Shown here in pieces: positions 1 through 8,069 of a DNA stretch of 64,000 nt. Made by a program: the position numbers and the translations under genes. How positions within the stretch are numbered: position 1 is the first letter of the stretch; every line of letters starts with the position of its first letter. Source of the stretch: Winogradskyella sp. J14-2 (lineage in GTDB: Bacteria > Bacteroidota > Bacteroidia > Flavobacteriales > Flavobacteriaceae); assembly GCF_001971725.1 (NCBI RefSeq), contig NZ_CP019388.1, forward strand, positions 2,808,501 to 2,872,500. The letters run 5' to 3'. The notes under the pieces were generated by a model. The model made no database searches. It saw only the letters and a list, made by a program, of their open reading frames with translations, and was not told where the DNA came from.

Positions 1-724
1 CTATTGTTATAATGACAAATAGTACGATTAGAATACCAATAAATAGAAGAGATCTAAGTAGTATTTGGGTAAAACTAAGACCGTAAACACGTTTAAGGCA
101 GTATGTAAAATATAAAACCATAATTGGTATCGTAAGCAATCCAAATGCTTCAAAAGATATTAGTTTAGTGGGTACTAACGCAACTGTTAAGATGGCGATA
201 CATATAGATAGTTGTGCTTGGCCGTACAAAAAAATAACAATTAATTCCGTGTAATTATATGTTTTTATACCCATAAAAGTAAGCCTCGCGATTAAGGCAT
301 AGATTGGTATATATAACATCATTATAAGTGACTGATAGTCGGTCATAAAACTATATGTAGAATCAAAGACAGCTTGCTGCGTTTTACCGATTTCTGTATT
401 TAAATCGTAAAGTGAAATCTCAGTCTGAAATTGCTTCAAGACATAAATTTGTAGACCAGACAAAGTAATGGCTAAGGCAAAATAGCTGATAACGTTTACG
501 TACTTTTTTCTGGTGCCATTTATATAACCAACAATAACATCTTCTGGTTTTTTAAAAAGCTGAATAAAAGTTTGGAGCAGCTTGTTGTCGTAATTAAAAA
601 AGGTTTCACTAAGATGTGTAAATAAGTTTTTTAAGGTAAGTCTGTTACGGATTACTTTTCCACCACAACGACTGCAATAATCATATTGCTCTTTTAACTC
701 GGTATTACAGTTTTTACAATTCAT
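1..724 (-). CDS. DUF3667-like zinc-ribbon membrane protein, partial (C-terminus off window)
   Basis: The reading frame opens with ATG at 724-722, overlapping the TGA of the upstream paralogue (ATGA), and stays open to the left window edge, so the C-terminus is missing. The start reads MNCKNCNTELKEQYDYCSRC: two CxxC pairs that form a treble-clef/zinc-ribbon type motif, followed by a soluble linker containing NGTRKKY and then several hydrophobic, probably membrane-spanning stretches. It is clearly a paralogue of the next gene (shared MNCKNC, NRLT, DNK, TFI.LFK.PE and GTRKKY). This architecture fits the DUF3667 family of Bacteroidota, whose function is not known. Four-base overlap implies translational coupling as the last visible gene of the folP-cdaA run. 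Confidence 0.75.
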   Translation of the reverse strand, partial: MNCKNCNTELKEQYDYCSRCGGKVIRNRLTLKNLFTHLSETFFNYDNKLLQTFIQLFKKPEDVIVGYINGTRKKYVNVISYFALAITLSGLQIYVLKQFQTEISLYDLNTEIGKTQQAVFDSTYSFMTDYQSLIMMLYIPIYALIARLTFMGIKTYNYTELIVIFLYGQAQLSICIAILTVALVPTKLISFEAFGLLTIPIMVLYFTYCLKRVYGLSFTQILLRSLLFIGILIVLFVIITI

Positions 725-1509
725 TGATTAAGAATTTGCTGAACTACTAAAATTATAATAACCAATACCATTAAGAATAATATTGACACCATATAAATAA
801 TCATTGTGATTAAGAATTTGGCCAAAGTATTCACAAAGCTTTCTCTAAATATACGCTTGAGTACATAGAATAAATATAGGAACGTAGGTAACGTAAGTAT
901 GGTGGAAACAATTAGATAGTTTAAACCAAATAGTAAAAATAAAATGCTAAAAAAAGCTGTAATTATAATAATTTGGGCAGAGTAGTATAGGTTTAATACA
1001 AGATGTTCAGTGTAATTATATTTTCTATTGCCAGTAACATAGTATGCTAGCCATGAGCCTAGAGCAGATAGAGGAACTGTTAAGATATAAATAAGGCCTT
1101 GGTATTTTGTAAACATGTCGTATTCTATACCAGCAAAAGGGTTGTTTTCTTGTCCTGGTAGATTTTGAACACCTTCAATAAATTCAGTATTAAACCCAAT
1201 AACATCTTTAAAAAAAGTAGTCATTAAAAACACCTGAATACCAGCAAGAGTTAAGGATACAGCGAAGTATTGTAATACATCAATATATTTTTTCCTTGTA
1301 CCCTCAATATAATTGACTATAACTGATTCTGGTTGTTTAAAAAGATCAATAAATGTTTTTAAAAACTTGTTGTCTAAAGAAATAAACTGCTCATTTATTT
1401 GGTTTGCAATAATCTTTGGTGTTAAACGGTTTTGAATCACTTTTGCACCACACTCATCACAATACTTTTGTGTATCCCTTAGAGCTTTATGACAATTTTT
1501 ACAATTCAT
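721..1509 (-). CDS. DUF3667-like zinc-ribbon membrane protein
   Basis: 262 residues. Cysteines at positions 3, 6, 17 and 20 (MNCKNC...CDEC) make an N-terminal zinc-ribbon. A short linker with EGTRKKY follows, then about five hydrophobic segments between residues ~80 and 260 (for example around FAVSLTLAGIQVFL and the C-terminal FLITMIIYMVSILFLMV), so this is an integral inner-membrane protein with a cytosolic metal-binding head. It lies 3 bases after cdaA and overlaps the next paralogue by 4 bases, so it is probably cotranscribed with both. The family resembles DUF3667 (function unknown). A link to c-di-AMP signalling is suggested only by position. No catalytic motif was recognised. Confidence 0.8.
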   Translation of the reverse strand: MNCKNCHKALRDTQKYCDECGAKVIQNRLTPKIIANQINEQFISLDNKFLKTFIDLFKQPESVIVNYIEGTRKKYIDVLQYFAVSLTLAGIQVFLMTTFFKDVIGFNTEFIEGVQNLPGQENNPFAGIEYDMFTKYQGLIYILTVPLSALGSWLAYYVTGNRKYNYTEHLVLNLYYSAQIIIITAFFSILFLLFGLNYLIVSTILTLPTFLYLFYVLKRIFRESFVNTLAKFLITMIIYMVSILFLMVLVIIILVVQQILNQ

Positions 1510-1512
1510 TAC

Positions 1513-2295
1513 TTAGTTTAAGTCTTCTTTAATCTTTTTTACAAGATCATCAGTGTCTTTAAACATTACAAATTCACCATTTTTAATATATGATATTTGT
1601 CCTGTTTCTTCACTCACAGCAATGGCAAGTGCATCTGTTTTTTCAGTAATACCTATGGCAGCTCTGTGGCGCAGGCCAAAACGTTCTGGTATGTGTTTTT
1701 CGTTATTAACCGGTAAGATAACACGTGTTGCTTTTACTACGTTTTTGTCAATGATAATAGCACCATCATGCAGTGGGCTATTTTTAAAGAAAATACTTTC
1801 TATAATGGGTTGCGAGACTAAAATATTGGTGTCGTCACCAGTATTGGTTAAGAAATCTAAATTGTTGTTGCGTTCTATAACAATTAATGCTCCAGTATTG
1901 GTAGCGCCCATTCTATTGCAGGCGTTGATAATAGCTTCGACATCGGTAGAAGTCTGATTTTCGTTTTTAAGAAATTTAAAATTTTTAAAAATTCCTTTTT
2001 TGCCTCCAATATTGGTTGAGCCTACAAGTAGTAAAAATTTTCGTATTTCTGGCTGAAAGACCACGATAAGTGCAATAATACCAACTTTCATAAACCCGTC
2101 AAAAATGCTGTAAAGCATCTGCATTTGTAGGTAGTCTGTAAGTCTCCATGCAAAATAGATGATAAGAATACCAATAAAAATATTGATAGCCACAGTGCCT
2201 TTTACAAGCTTATAGATGTAATAGAGTAGAATAGCCACAAGGAAAACATCTACAAAATCTATAAATCTAAATTCCCAAAGTTGAAGGTTTTCCAA
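1513..2295 (-). CDS. cdaA: Diadenylate cyclase CdaA (c-di-AMP synthase)
   Basis: 260 residues. It condenses two ATP into c-di-AMP at the inner membrane. Three hydrophobic segments occupy residues ~15-85 (the TIGR00159/CdaA N-terminal region), followed by a DisA_N catalytic domain. The two diagnostic motifs are intact: DGA at 177-179 within SPLHDGAI and RHR at 209-211 within FGLRHRAAIG. Length and layout match membrane CdaA rather than the soluble DisA. The gene sits downstream of folP with one lipoprotein gene between, a neighbourhood common in Bacteroidota. The YbbR/CdaR partner usual in Firmicutes is not seen here. The 5' region contains the hairpin repeat at 2344-2376. Confidence 0.95.
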   Translation of the reverse strand: MENLQLWEFRFIDFVDVFLVAILLYYIYKLVKGTVAINIFIGILIIYFAWRLTDYLQMQMLYSIFDGFMKVGIIALIVVFQPEIRKFLLLVGSTNIGGKKGIFKNFKFLKNENQTSTDVEAIINACNRMGATNTGALIVIERNNNLDFLTNTGDDTNILVSQPIIESIFFKNSPLHDGAIIIDKNVVKATRVILPVNNEKHIPERFGLRHRAAIGITEKTDALAIAVSEETGQISYIKNGEFVMFKDTDDLVKKIKEDLN

Positions 2296-2343
2296 GGTTA
2301 GTGCTTTTTGCTAATTTAATAATTTATTACAACTAGGTGCATT

Positions 2344-2376
2344 AGACCTAACAGGTTTTTAAAACCTTGTAGGTCT
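2344..2376. repeat. Imperfect inverted repeat / hairpin upstream of cdaA
   Basis: The arm agacctaacaggttt is mirrored by aaaccttgtaggtct, giving a ~15-bp stem with a tight A/T loop. A run of six T follows on the plus strand only, so it is a poor terminator for the minus-strand genes on either side. It resembles the small dispersed intergenic hairpins common in flavobacterial genomes; it could also act as an mRNA processing or stability element between the lipoprotein gene and cdaA. Confidence 0.6.
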
Positions 2377-2384
2377 TTTTTATG

Positions 2385-3095
2385 TTAATAAATGAATTCA
2401 AAAGGACTAACAATAATATCCTCTCTTTCTATTTGTGATAATTCTGATTTGATAGAAATGTAATCTTGAAATGTTAGTGATTCATCAAAATATAAATCTA
2501 GCGAAAATCCAAGGGCCACTATTGGAAATTCTGTCTTAGGAATCTCACTTATATAATCAGAAAATGTGAGTAATCTATTTTTATATTCGATAGTTTTATC
2601 TCTGTCAAAAACTACAGATATAGTGATATATGCATGCTCAACAAAACCTTTTTTATACAAATCGTTTGAAGGTTCTAAAATTTGAAGATTTAAAGAGTCA
2701 TTTGTTATGTCAACATATTTGTAATTCACATCAGTAAACTCTAAAAACCCCAAATTCTTAATACTTGTATCATTACAAGTAAAGTAATTCTTTGCATCTT
2801 CATTTTTGTGCATCGATTCTTTTTTACGTTTGTTTTGCAGATATTGAATATGAGGAATAGCCTGCCTCAAAGTTAAGCGCCTGTCTACATTAACTAACCA
2901 GTTTGTAGTGCCAATAAGATTTTTTCTATTGAAAAGGGTAGAGTCTGGTTGGGTTTCGTCATAAAAAATATAAACAGGTGAAACATCTAAAACTTCTGTG
3001 ACTTCAGCATTTTCAATTTCAGGTAGCAGCAGTACGCGTTCATTGTTGCAGCCTAAAAAAGTAGTTATTGCTAAGACATATAATAACTTTTTCAT
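2385..3095 (-). CDS. Hypothetical lipoprotein between folP and cdaA
   Basis: 236 residues, function not recognised. The N-terminus MKKLLYVLAITTFLGCNNE is a lipoprotein signal with lipobox LGC, so the mature protein starts at Cys16 and is anchored in an envelope membrane. The remainder is polar with no transmembrane segment; a basic segment (YLQNKRKKE) lies near residue 90 and the C-terminal half is rich in aromatic and acidic residues. The ATG directly follows the folP stop codon in the same frame with no spacer, which indicates translational coupling with folP. No catalytic motif was identified. Confidence 0.8.
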   Translation of the reverse strand: MKKLLYVLAITTFLGCNNERVLLLPEIENAEVTEVLDVSPVYIFYDETQPDSTLFNRKNLIGTTNWLVNVDRRLTLRQAIPHIQYLQNKRKKESMHKNEDAKNYFTCNDTSIKNLGFLEFTDVNYKYVDITNDSLNLQILEPSNDLYKKGFVEHAYITISVVFDRDKTIEYKNRLLTFSDYISEIPKTEFPIVALGFSLDLYFDESLTFQDYISIKSELSQIEREDIIVSPFEFIY

Positions 3096-3944
3096 TTAGT
3101 TCTTAATTAATTTATTAAACAATATCACACACTCAACAGCTTCCTTTACATCGTGCACTCGTAAGATTTTTGCACCTTTTTGCAAAGCCACCATGTGTAA
3201 TGCGGTTGTGCCATTAAGTGCGTTTTCAGAAGTTGTATTTAATGTTTTGTAAATCATAGATTTTCTAGAGACACCTGCTAAAATGGGTTTGTCCACAATT
3301 TGCAATAACTCCATATTGTTGAGGAGCTCGTAATTTTGTTCTGTTGTTTTAGCAAAACCAAAACCAGGATCTATAATAATATCGTTGATTTTTGCAGCAT
3401 GCGCTATTGCAATACGTTCGGCAAAATAGCTGTTAATGTCTTTAATTAAATCGTCATAATCGGTTTGTTGCTGCATGGTTTTAGGATTTCCTTTCATGTG
3501 CATCATAATGTACGGTACACCTAGTCGCCCAACAGTTGCAATCATGCTTTGGTCCAAATATCCAGCAGAAATATCATTGATGATTGCAGCGCCAGCTTCA
3601 ATACTTTGTTTGGCAACTTCACCTCTAAATGTGTCAATAGAAATTAGAGTTTCAGGATAATGTTTCAGAATAAGTTTTACAACAGGCACCACACGATTTA
3701 CTTCTTCAGTTTCACTAACATTATCTGCACCAGGGCGTGAACTATAACCACCAATATCTATAAAAGTAGCTCCTTCGTTCAGCATGGTTTCAACCTGATT
3801 TAAAATAGATTGTTCATCTTTATATTGTCCGCCATCATAGAAAGAATCTGGTGTAACGTTGAGAATTCCCATCACCTTGGGTGTAGAGATGTCTATAAGT
3901 TGGCCTTTGCAGTTTATGGTCATGCTAGAGTTATAAAATTTCAT
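3096..3944 (-). CDS. folP: Dihydropteroate synthase
   Basis: 282 residues, a cytosolic TIM-barrel enzyme that joins 6-hydroxymethyl-dihydropterin pyrophosphate and p-aminobenzoate to dihydropteroate in folate synthesis; the sulfonamide target. Family motifs are all present: MGILNVTPDSFYDGG (residue 25 on), IDIGGYSSRPGA, SIDTFRGEVA, AAIINDISAG, DPGFGF and GVSRKS with the pABA-loop and phosphate-site residues. Length is typical. Two starts are possible: ATG at 3944 or an in-frame ATG at 3923 (MTINCKG). The promoter box at 3956-3963 leaves almost no leader for the first, so the second is credible. First gene of the minus-strand run toward cdaA. Confidence 0.96.
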   Translation of the reverse strand: MKFYNSSMTINCKGQLIDISTPKVMGILNVTPDSFYDGGQYKDEQSILNQVETMLNEGATFIDIGGYSSRPGADNVSETEEVNRVVPVVKLILKHYPETLISIDTFRGEVAKQSIEAGAAIINDISAGYLDQSMIATVGRLGVPYIMMHMKGNPKTMQQQTDYDDLIKDINSYFAERIAIAHAAKINDIIIDPGFGFAKTTEQNYELLNNMELLQIVDKPILAGVSRKSMIYKTLNTTSENALNGTTALHMVALQKGAKILRVHDVKEAVECVILFNKLIKN

Positions 3945-3955
3945 TTTAAAAAAGC

Positions 3956-3963
3956 CAAAGTTA
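3956..3963 (-). promoter_or_regulatory. folP: Candidate -7 promoter box (TAACTTTG) for folP
   Basis: On the minus strand this reads TAACTTTG, matching the Bacteroidota TAnnTTTG consensus. It is 12 bases from the distal folP ATG and 33 from the internal one. No clear -33 TTTG was found, so this is a candidate only. Confidence 0.4.
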
Positions 3964-4063
3964 ACATATTCATAAACTTTTAAGTCCGAAATAAATCAAT
4001 GGAGACAGAACTTTGAACTTTAAACTAAATAAGCGAAATTTACAGAAATTTTTACGGAATTAT

Positions 4064-4606
4064 ATGCAAGATACATCAAAACAATACGATGCTGTTATAG
4101 AAAAGTGCAGATCGCTTTTTGTTAATAAAATGAGCGATTATGGAAGTGCATGGAGGATTTTAAGATTACCGTCGCTTACTGATCAGATTTTTATAAAAGC
4201 ACAACGTATTAGAAGTTTACAAGAAAATGATGTTAGAAAGGTGGATGAAGGAGAAGTAAGTGAGTTTATAGGTATTATAAACTACTGTGTTATGGCATTA
4301 ATTCAGTTAGAAAAAGGTGTCGTAGAACAACCAGATCTGGAGACGGAAGAAGCTACGGAGCTCTATGACGAAAAAATTGCACTCACCAAAGAATTAATGA
4401 TGAACAAAAATCACGACTATGGTGAAGCTTGGAGAGATATGCGTGTAAGCTCGTTGACCGATTTAATATTACAAAAGCTATTGCGCGTAAAGCAGATTGA
4501 AGATAATGCAGGCAAAACCATTGTAAGTGAAGGTATAGATGCTAATTATCAAGATATGATAAATTATGCTGTTTTCGCCATGATTCATCTTGGTGAAGGT
4601 GAATAA
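4064..4606 (+). CDS. DUF1599 domain protein with two tandem domain copies
   Basis: 180 residues from the ATG at 4064 (MQDTSKQYD); an earlier TTG at 4013 would add 17 residues but the family usually begins with this MQDTS-like sequence. Two homologous halves are visible: SDYGSAWRILRLPSLTDQI near residue 25 and HDYGEAWRDMRVSSLTDLI near residue 125, each followed by an RI.. or RV.. helix and a YQDMINYAV-like helix. The all-alpha pattern with conserved D-Y-G-x-A-W and acidic residues recalls MazG-like/dUTPase helical folds, but no activity is established to my knowledge. It starts the plus-strand run that leads to clpS. Its stop codon overlaps the left inverted repeat of the next locus. Confidence 0.85.
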   Translation: MQDTSKQYDAVIEKCRSLFVNKMSDYGSAWRILRLPSLTDQIFIKAQRIRSLQENDVRKVDEGEVSEFIGIINYCVMALIQLEKGVVEQPDLETEEATELYDEKIALTKELMMNKNHDYGEAWRDMRVSSLTDLILQKLLRVKQIEDNAGKTIVSEGIDANYQDMINYAVFAMIHLGEGE

Positions 4607-4635
4607 ATTCCAAATTACAAAAACTAAATTCCAAA
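4605..4635 (+). repeat. Left 31-bp inverted repeat flanking four-helix-bundle gene
   Basis: Begins aaattccaaattac and ends aaaaactaaattccaaa. It pairs with 5021-5051 at 28 of 31 positions (10 + 17 perfect bases around a 4-base variable core). The arm also has an internal direct repeat, aaattccaaa twice. It overlaps the last two bases of the DUF1599 stop codon. Confidence 0.85.
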
Positions 4636-4639
4636 AGAT

Positions 4640-4993
4640 TTGGGAAATGATAAGATTTATAATTTAGAAATGAGAACTTTTGTTTTTGCAAGAGATTGTC
4701 GTTTTTTGGTTCGAGATTTAAAGAGTACAATTTCTAATATTGAAGATGGTAAACAATTGGTAAAATCTTCTGGTTCTGTTGGAGCAAATTATATTGAAGG
4801 AAATGAAAAACTCGGTGATAAAGATTTAAAGTTTAGATTAAGAATCGCAAGAAAAGAAGCTAAGGAGAGTGAATATTGGTTAAGACTATTGAAAGAGTAT
4901 AACGAAAGCGAAAACGATAGGATTGAAAATTTAAGAAACGAAGCTAATGAAATTAGAAAAATACTCTCGGCTATTATTAATAAGTTAAAATAA
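4640..4993 (+). CDS. Four-helix-bundle protein (S23 / rRNA intervening-sequence protein family)
   Basis: 117 residues if the TTG at 4640 is used; the first ATG in frame is 4670. The upstream start is favoured because YNLEMRTFVFARDCR is homologous from its first residues to the family N-terminus. Family hallmarks: the helix ending in KQLVKSSGSVGANYIEG, then RLRIARKEAKESEYWLRLL, and a C-terminal helix KILSAIINKL. Related proteins are encoded within insertions of 23S rRNA genes and as stand-alone genes; they form pentameric helical bundles, function unclear. Here the gene sits exactly between two 31-bp inverted repeats that interrupt an otherwise conserved DUF1599-DoxX gene order, as if the whole cassette were inserted. 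Confidence 0.85.
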   Translation: MGNDKIYNLEMRTFVFARDCRFLVRDLKSTISNIEDGKQLVKSSGSVGANYIEGNEKLGDKDLKFRLRIARKEAKESEYWLRLLKEYNESENDRIENLRNEANEIRKILSAIINKLK

Positions 4994-5020
4994 AAGAAAA
5001 AGTTTAATTTTAATTATTTG

Positions 5021-5051
5021 TTTGGAATTTAGTTTTTGATTTTTGGAATTT
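5021..5051 (+). repeat. Right 31-bp inverted repeat flanking four-helix-bundle gene
   Basis: Begins tttggaatttagtttttg and ends ttttggaattt; reverse complement matches 4605-4635 at 28 of 31 bases. It ends 7 bases before the ATG of the DoxX-like gene. With the left arm it could fold the entire intervening transcript into a closed stem. Confidence 0.85.
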
Positions 5052-5058
5052 AATATTT

Positions 5059-6153
5059 ATGAAATACATCACACACATAAGCAGAATATTCGTTGGAGTT
5101 TTATTTATAATCTCAGGATTTATAAAGCTTAACGACCCATTAGGGTTTTCTTATAAACTGCAAGAGTATTTTGGAGCAGACGTGCTAAATATGGAATTTA
5201 TGATTCCATATGCCTTATTGCTTTCTGTTTTTGTGGTAGTCTTTGAAGTTGTTTTAGGTGTGTTTTTACTCATTGGTTACAAACCAAAATTTACAGTTTA
5301 CAGTTTGTTGGCAATGATAGTTTTCTTCACATTTTTAACCTTTTATTCAGCATATTTTGATAAAGTTAAAGACTGTGGTTGTTTTGGCGATGCATTAAAA
5401 TTAACACCATGGGAAAGCTTTACTAAAGATGTTATTTTATTAGTGTTGATATTGATTTTGGTAAAAGGTTTAAGGCATATACAACCGCTATTTACTAAAT
5501 TACCAACTACTGTTATAGCCTTACTCAGTTTTATTGTGTCTTTATGGTTTGGTTACCATGTATTAATGCATTTACCAGCTATAGACTTTAGAGCTTACGC
5601 CATTGGTAAAAATATACCAGAGCAAATGGAAATTCCAGAAAATGCTGCAAAACCAGTTTTAGAATACACGTGGACGTTTAATATCGATGGCGAGAAACAG
5701 GAATTTGTGACTAACGGAAGTTATCCAGAAGTTGATGGTGAGTATGTAGGTGTTGAAACTAAGACGATTGATGAAGGTTATGTGCCACCAATTCAGGATT
5801 TTTCTATTGAGTCTGAAGATGAAGACCTAACAACTTATTTCATGGAAAAGGATAAGTTGGTCGTAATCGCAATGTATAATATTGCTGCATCTGAAACTGA
5901 TGGAGTAGCTAAATTAAAAGCCTTTACAGATAGAGCTACTAAAAAAGGCTACACAGTGATAGGTCTGACCTCTTCTGGTGCGTATGAAAAAGAAAAGGTG
6001 AAACAAGATTTTGACCTTAATTTTGATTTTTACTTGTGTGATGAAAAAGTGATAAAGACCATAGTGCGAGCGAATCCTGGTGTTGTTCTTTTAGAAAGGG
6101 GTACGGTTGTTAATAAAGCACATTGGAATGATATTGAAGATGTAAATTTATAA
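5059..6153 (+). CDS. DoxX-like membrane protein with thioredoxin-like C-terminal domain (BT_3928 type)
   Basis: 364 residues. The N-terminal half (residues 1-175) has four or more hydrophobic helices and the DoxX/MauE-like features RIFVGVLFIISGFIKLNDP and DCGCFGDALKLTPWESFTKD, where the C-G-C pair is a likely redox or metal site. After a short extracytoplasmic linker, residues ~245-364 (DKLVVIAMYNI ... YTVIGLTSSG ... VVLLERGTVVNKAHW) resemble a thioredoxin fold that lacks the CxxC active-site pair. The arrangement matches the BT_3928 family of Bacteroidota. A role in envelope thiol-redox or electron transfer is inference. The next gene starts one base after its stop. Confidence 0.8.
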   Translation: MKYITHISRIFVGVLFIISGFIKLNDPLGFSYKLQEYFGADVLNMEFMIPYALLLSVFVVVFEVVLGVFLLIGYKPKFTVYSLLAMIVFFTFLTFYSAYFDKVKDCGCFGDALKLTPWESFTKDVILLVLILILVKGLRHIQPLFTKLPTTVIALLSFIVSLWFGYHVLMHLPAIDFRAYAIGKNIPEQMEIPENAAKPVLEYTWTFNIDGEKQEFVTNGSYPEVDGEYVGVETKTIDEGYVPPIQDFSIESEDEDLTTYFMEKDKLVVIAMYNIAASETDGVAKLKAFTDRATKKGYTVIGLTSSGAYEKEKVKQDFDLNFDFYLCDEKVIKTIVRANPGVVLLERGTVVNKAHWNDIEDVNL

Positions 6154-6154
6154 T

Positions 6155-7231
6155 TTGATAAGATACTTTGTAAATAAACTGTTCTATGCATTCATCACCT
6201 TATTAGGTGTTGTTACAGTTATTTTCTTTTTATTTACAATTCTTCCTGGTGATCCTGCAAAGATGATGTTGGGTCAAAATCAATCTGCCGAACAAGTAGA
6301 AGCAGTAAAAAAGAAATATGGTTTCGATAAGTCTTTAGGAACGCAGTTTTTGTATTATTTAAATGACTTATCTCCAATTTCATTTCACTCTAATAATTCA
6401 GAAGATTACACGTATTTAAGTACTAATAAGTATAATGCGGCAAAATTATTTACAATCAGAAATACTACGACGGTTGTAAAAACACCTTACTTAAGAGAAT
6501 CTTTCACCAAACAAGGTAAAAAAGTAACAGATGTTATTGGTGAAACTATTCCAAACACCTTTGTTTTGGCAGTTTCAGCAATTATTATTGCTATAATTCT
6601 TGGAATTATCTTCGGAATTATTTCAGCGTTATATAGAGATACTTGGGTGGATAAAACCATACAAGTTTTAAGCACGTTTGGTATGAGTGTACCTTCTTTT
6701 TTTAGTGCTATTCTTTTTGCATGGTTGTTTGGTTTTGTGTTGCACAAATACACCAATCTAGAAATGACAGGAAGCCTGTATGAATTAGATGATTTTGGTG
6801 AAAAAATGACCATAAAATGGAAGAATCTAATTTTGCCTGCCATTGTTTTAGGTATTCGTCCCTTAGCTGTCGTCATTCAGCTAATGCGTAATTCGCTATT
6901 AGACGTAATGAGTCAAGATTACATAAGAACCGCAAGAGCAAAAGGGTTAAGCGAGTTTAAATTGATAAAAAATCATGCTGTTAAAAATGCATTAAATCCA
7001 GTGGTTACGGCAATTTCAGGATGGTTTGCATCGATGCTTGCTGGTGCCGTTTTTGTTGAGTATATTTTTGGATGGAATGGGCTTGGAAAAGAAATAGTTA
7101 ATGCTTTAAACACTCTAGATTTACCAGTAATAATGGGTTCTGTTTTGGTTATTGCTATTGTCTTTATAACCATTAATATTCTTGTAGATTTAGTCTATGC
7201 ATGGTTAGATCCTCGCGTTAAGCTATCTTGA
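6155..7231 (+). CDS. ABC transporter permease, DppB/oligopeptide type (orphan)
   Basis: 358 residues, integral membrane subunit of a peptide/nickel-class importer. The N-terminus MIRYFVNKLFYAFITLLGVV with FTILPGDPAK is the DppB signature; the BPD_transp_1 region follows with the EAA loop near SQDYIRTARAKGLSEFKLI and GAVFVEYIFGWNGLG. An insertion at residues ~70-125 separates TM1 from the core. The start is TTG, one base after the upstream stop; no ATG exists before the first helix. No second permease, ATPase or binding protein is adjacent, so partners must be encoded elsewhere. The substrate is unknown. Confidence 0.85.
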   Translation: MIRYFVNKLFYAFITLLGVVTVIFFLFTILPGDPAKMMLGQNQSAEQVEAVKKKYGFDKSLGTQFLYYLNDLSPISFHSNNSEDYTYLSTNKYNAAKLFTIRNTTTVVKTPYLRESFTKQGKKVTDVIGETIPNTFVLAVSAIIIAIILGIIFGIISALYRDTWVDKTIQVLSTFGMSVPSFFSAILFAWLFGFVLHKYTNLEMTGSLYELDDFGEKMTIKWKNLILPAIVLGIRPLAVVIQLMRNSLLDVMSQDYIRTARAKGLSEFKLIKNHAVKNALNPVVTAISGWFASMLAGAVFVEYIFGWNGLGKEIVNALNTLDLPVIMGSVLVIAIVFITINILVDLVYAWLDPRVKLS

Positions 7232-7274
7232 TAATTAACTGACTATTATCAACTAGCATTGTGCTTTAAAAGCT

Positions 7275-7282
7275 TATTTTTG
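7275..7282 (+). promoter_or_regulatory. tpiA: Candidate -7 box (TATTTTTG) for tpiA-prmA
   Basis: TATTTTTG fits TAnnTTTG and is 38 bases before the tpiA ATG, inside an 88-base gap after the permease gene. The expected upstream TTTG is not clear. Confidence 0.4.
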
Positions 7283-7319
7283 TATACTTCAAACTAAAGT
7301 AAAATCAATTTATAAAATC

Positions 7320-8069
7320 ATGAGAAAACATATTGTTGCCGGTAACTGGAAAATGAATAACGGATTAATTCAAACCAAAACCTTAATTACAGAGTTAAAA
7401 AAACAAGAAAAATCGTCTGATGTAGAGGTAATGATTGCACCAACATTTACCAACTTATGGCATGCTTTTGAAGCAACAAGACAATATGATATAGAAGTGA
7501 TTGCCCAGAATATGCACTTTGCAGAAAATGGTGCATATACAGGTGAGATTAGTGCAGGTATGCTAAAAAGTATTGGTATTAAATCAGTGATTCTCGGGCA
7601 TAGTGAGCGCAGAGCTTATTTTAACGAAACAGATGCAGCTCTAGCTAAAAAAGTTGATGCAGCATTAGCTAATGATATGCGAGTGATTTTTTGTTTTGGT
7701 GAAGAATTATCTGACCGCAAAGCAGGTAATGAGGAAACTGTTGTAGAAAACCAAATAAGAAACGCACTGTTTCATTTAGACGCAAATGCCTTCAAGCATA
7801 TTGTTTTAGCTTATGAGCCTGTTTGGGCAATAGGTACAGGAGAAACTGCTACACCAGACCAAGCACAAGATATGCATGCATTTATTAGAAAAACTTTAGC
7901 TGAAAAATATGGTAACGACGTTGCAGACGAAGTTTCAATTCTTTATGGTGGAAGTGTAAAGCCAAACAATGCTAAGGAAATTTTCTCTAAGCCAGATGTA
8001 GATGGTGGACTAATTGGAGGCGCCTCTTTAAAGGCAGAAGATTTTTTTGCTATAGTGAACGCGTTTTAA
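7320..8069 (+). CDS. tpiA: Triosephosphate isomerase
   Basis: 249 residues, normal length. This cytosolic TIM-barrel glycolytic enzyme interconverts dihydroxyacetone phosphate and glyceraldehyde 3-phosphate. Catalytic elements are intact: GNWKMN (Lys near residue 11), the electrophilic His in ILGHSERR, the catalytic Glu in AYEPVWAIGTG, the phosphate loop YGGSVKP and C-terminal GGASLK. The TAA is followed immediately, in the same frame, by the prmA start codon, so the two genes are translationally coupled. A TAnnTTTG box precedes the gene. Confidence 0.98.
   Translation: MRKHIVAGNWKMNNGLIQTKTLITELKKQEKSSDVEVMIAPTFTNLWHAFEATRQYDIEVIAQNMHFAENGAYTGEISAGMLKSIGIKSVILGHSERRAYFNETDAALAKKVDAALANDMRVIFCFGEELSDRKAGNEETVVENQIRNALFHLDANAFKHIVLAYEPVWAIGTGETATPDQAQDMHAFIRKTLAEKYGNDVADEVSILYGGSVKPNNAKEIFSKPDVDGGLIGGASLKAEDFFAIVNAF

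Noticed and set aside
1553..1957. 134-codon plus-strand frame
   Set aside because: Lies wholly antisense to cdaA, whose catalytic motifs are intact; composition is that of a shadow frame.
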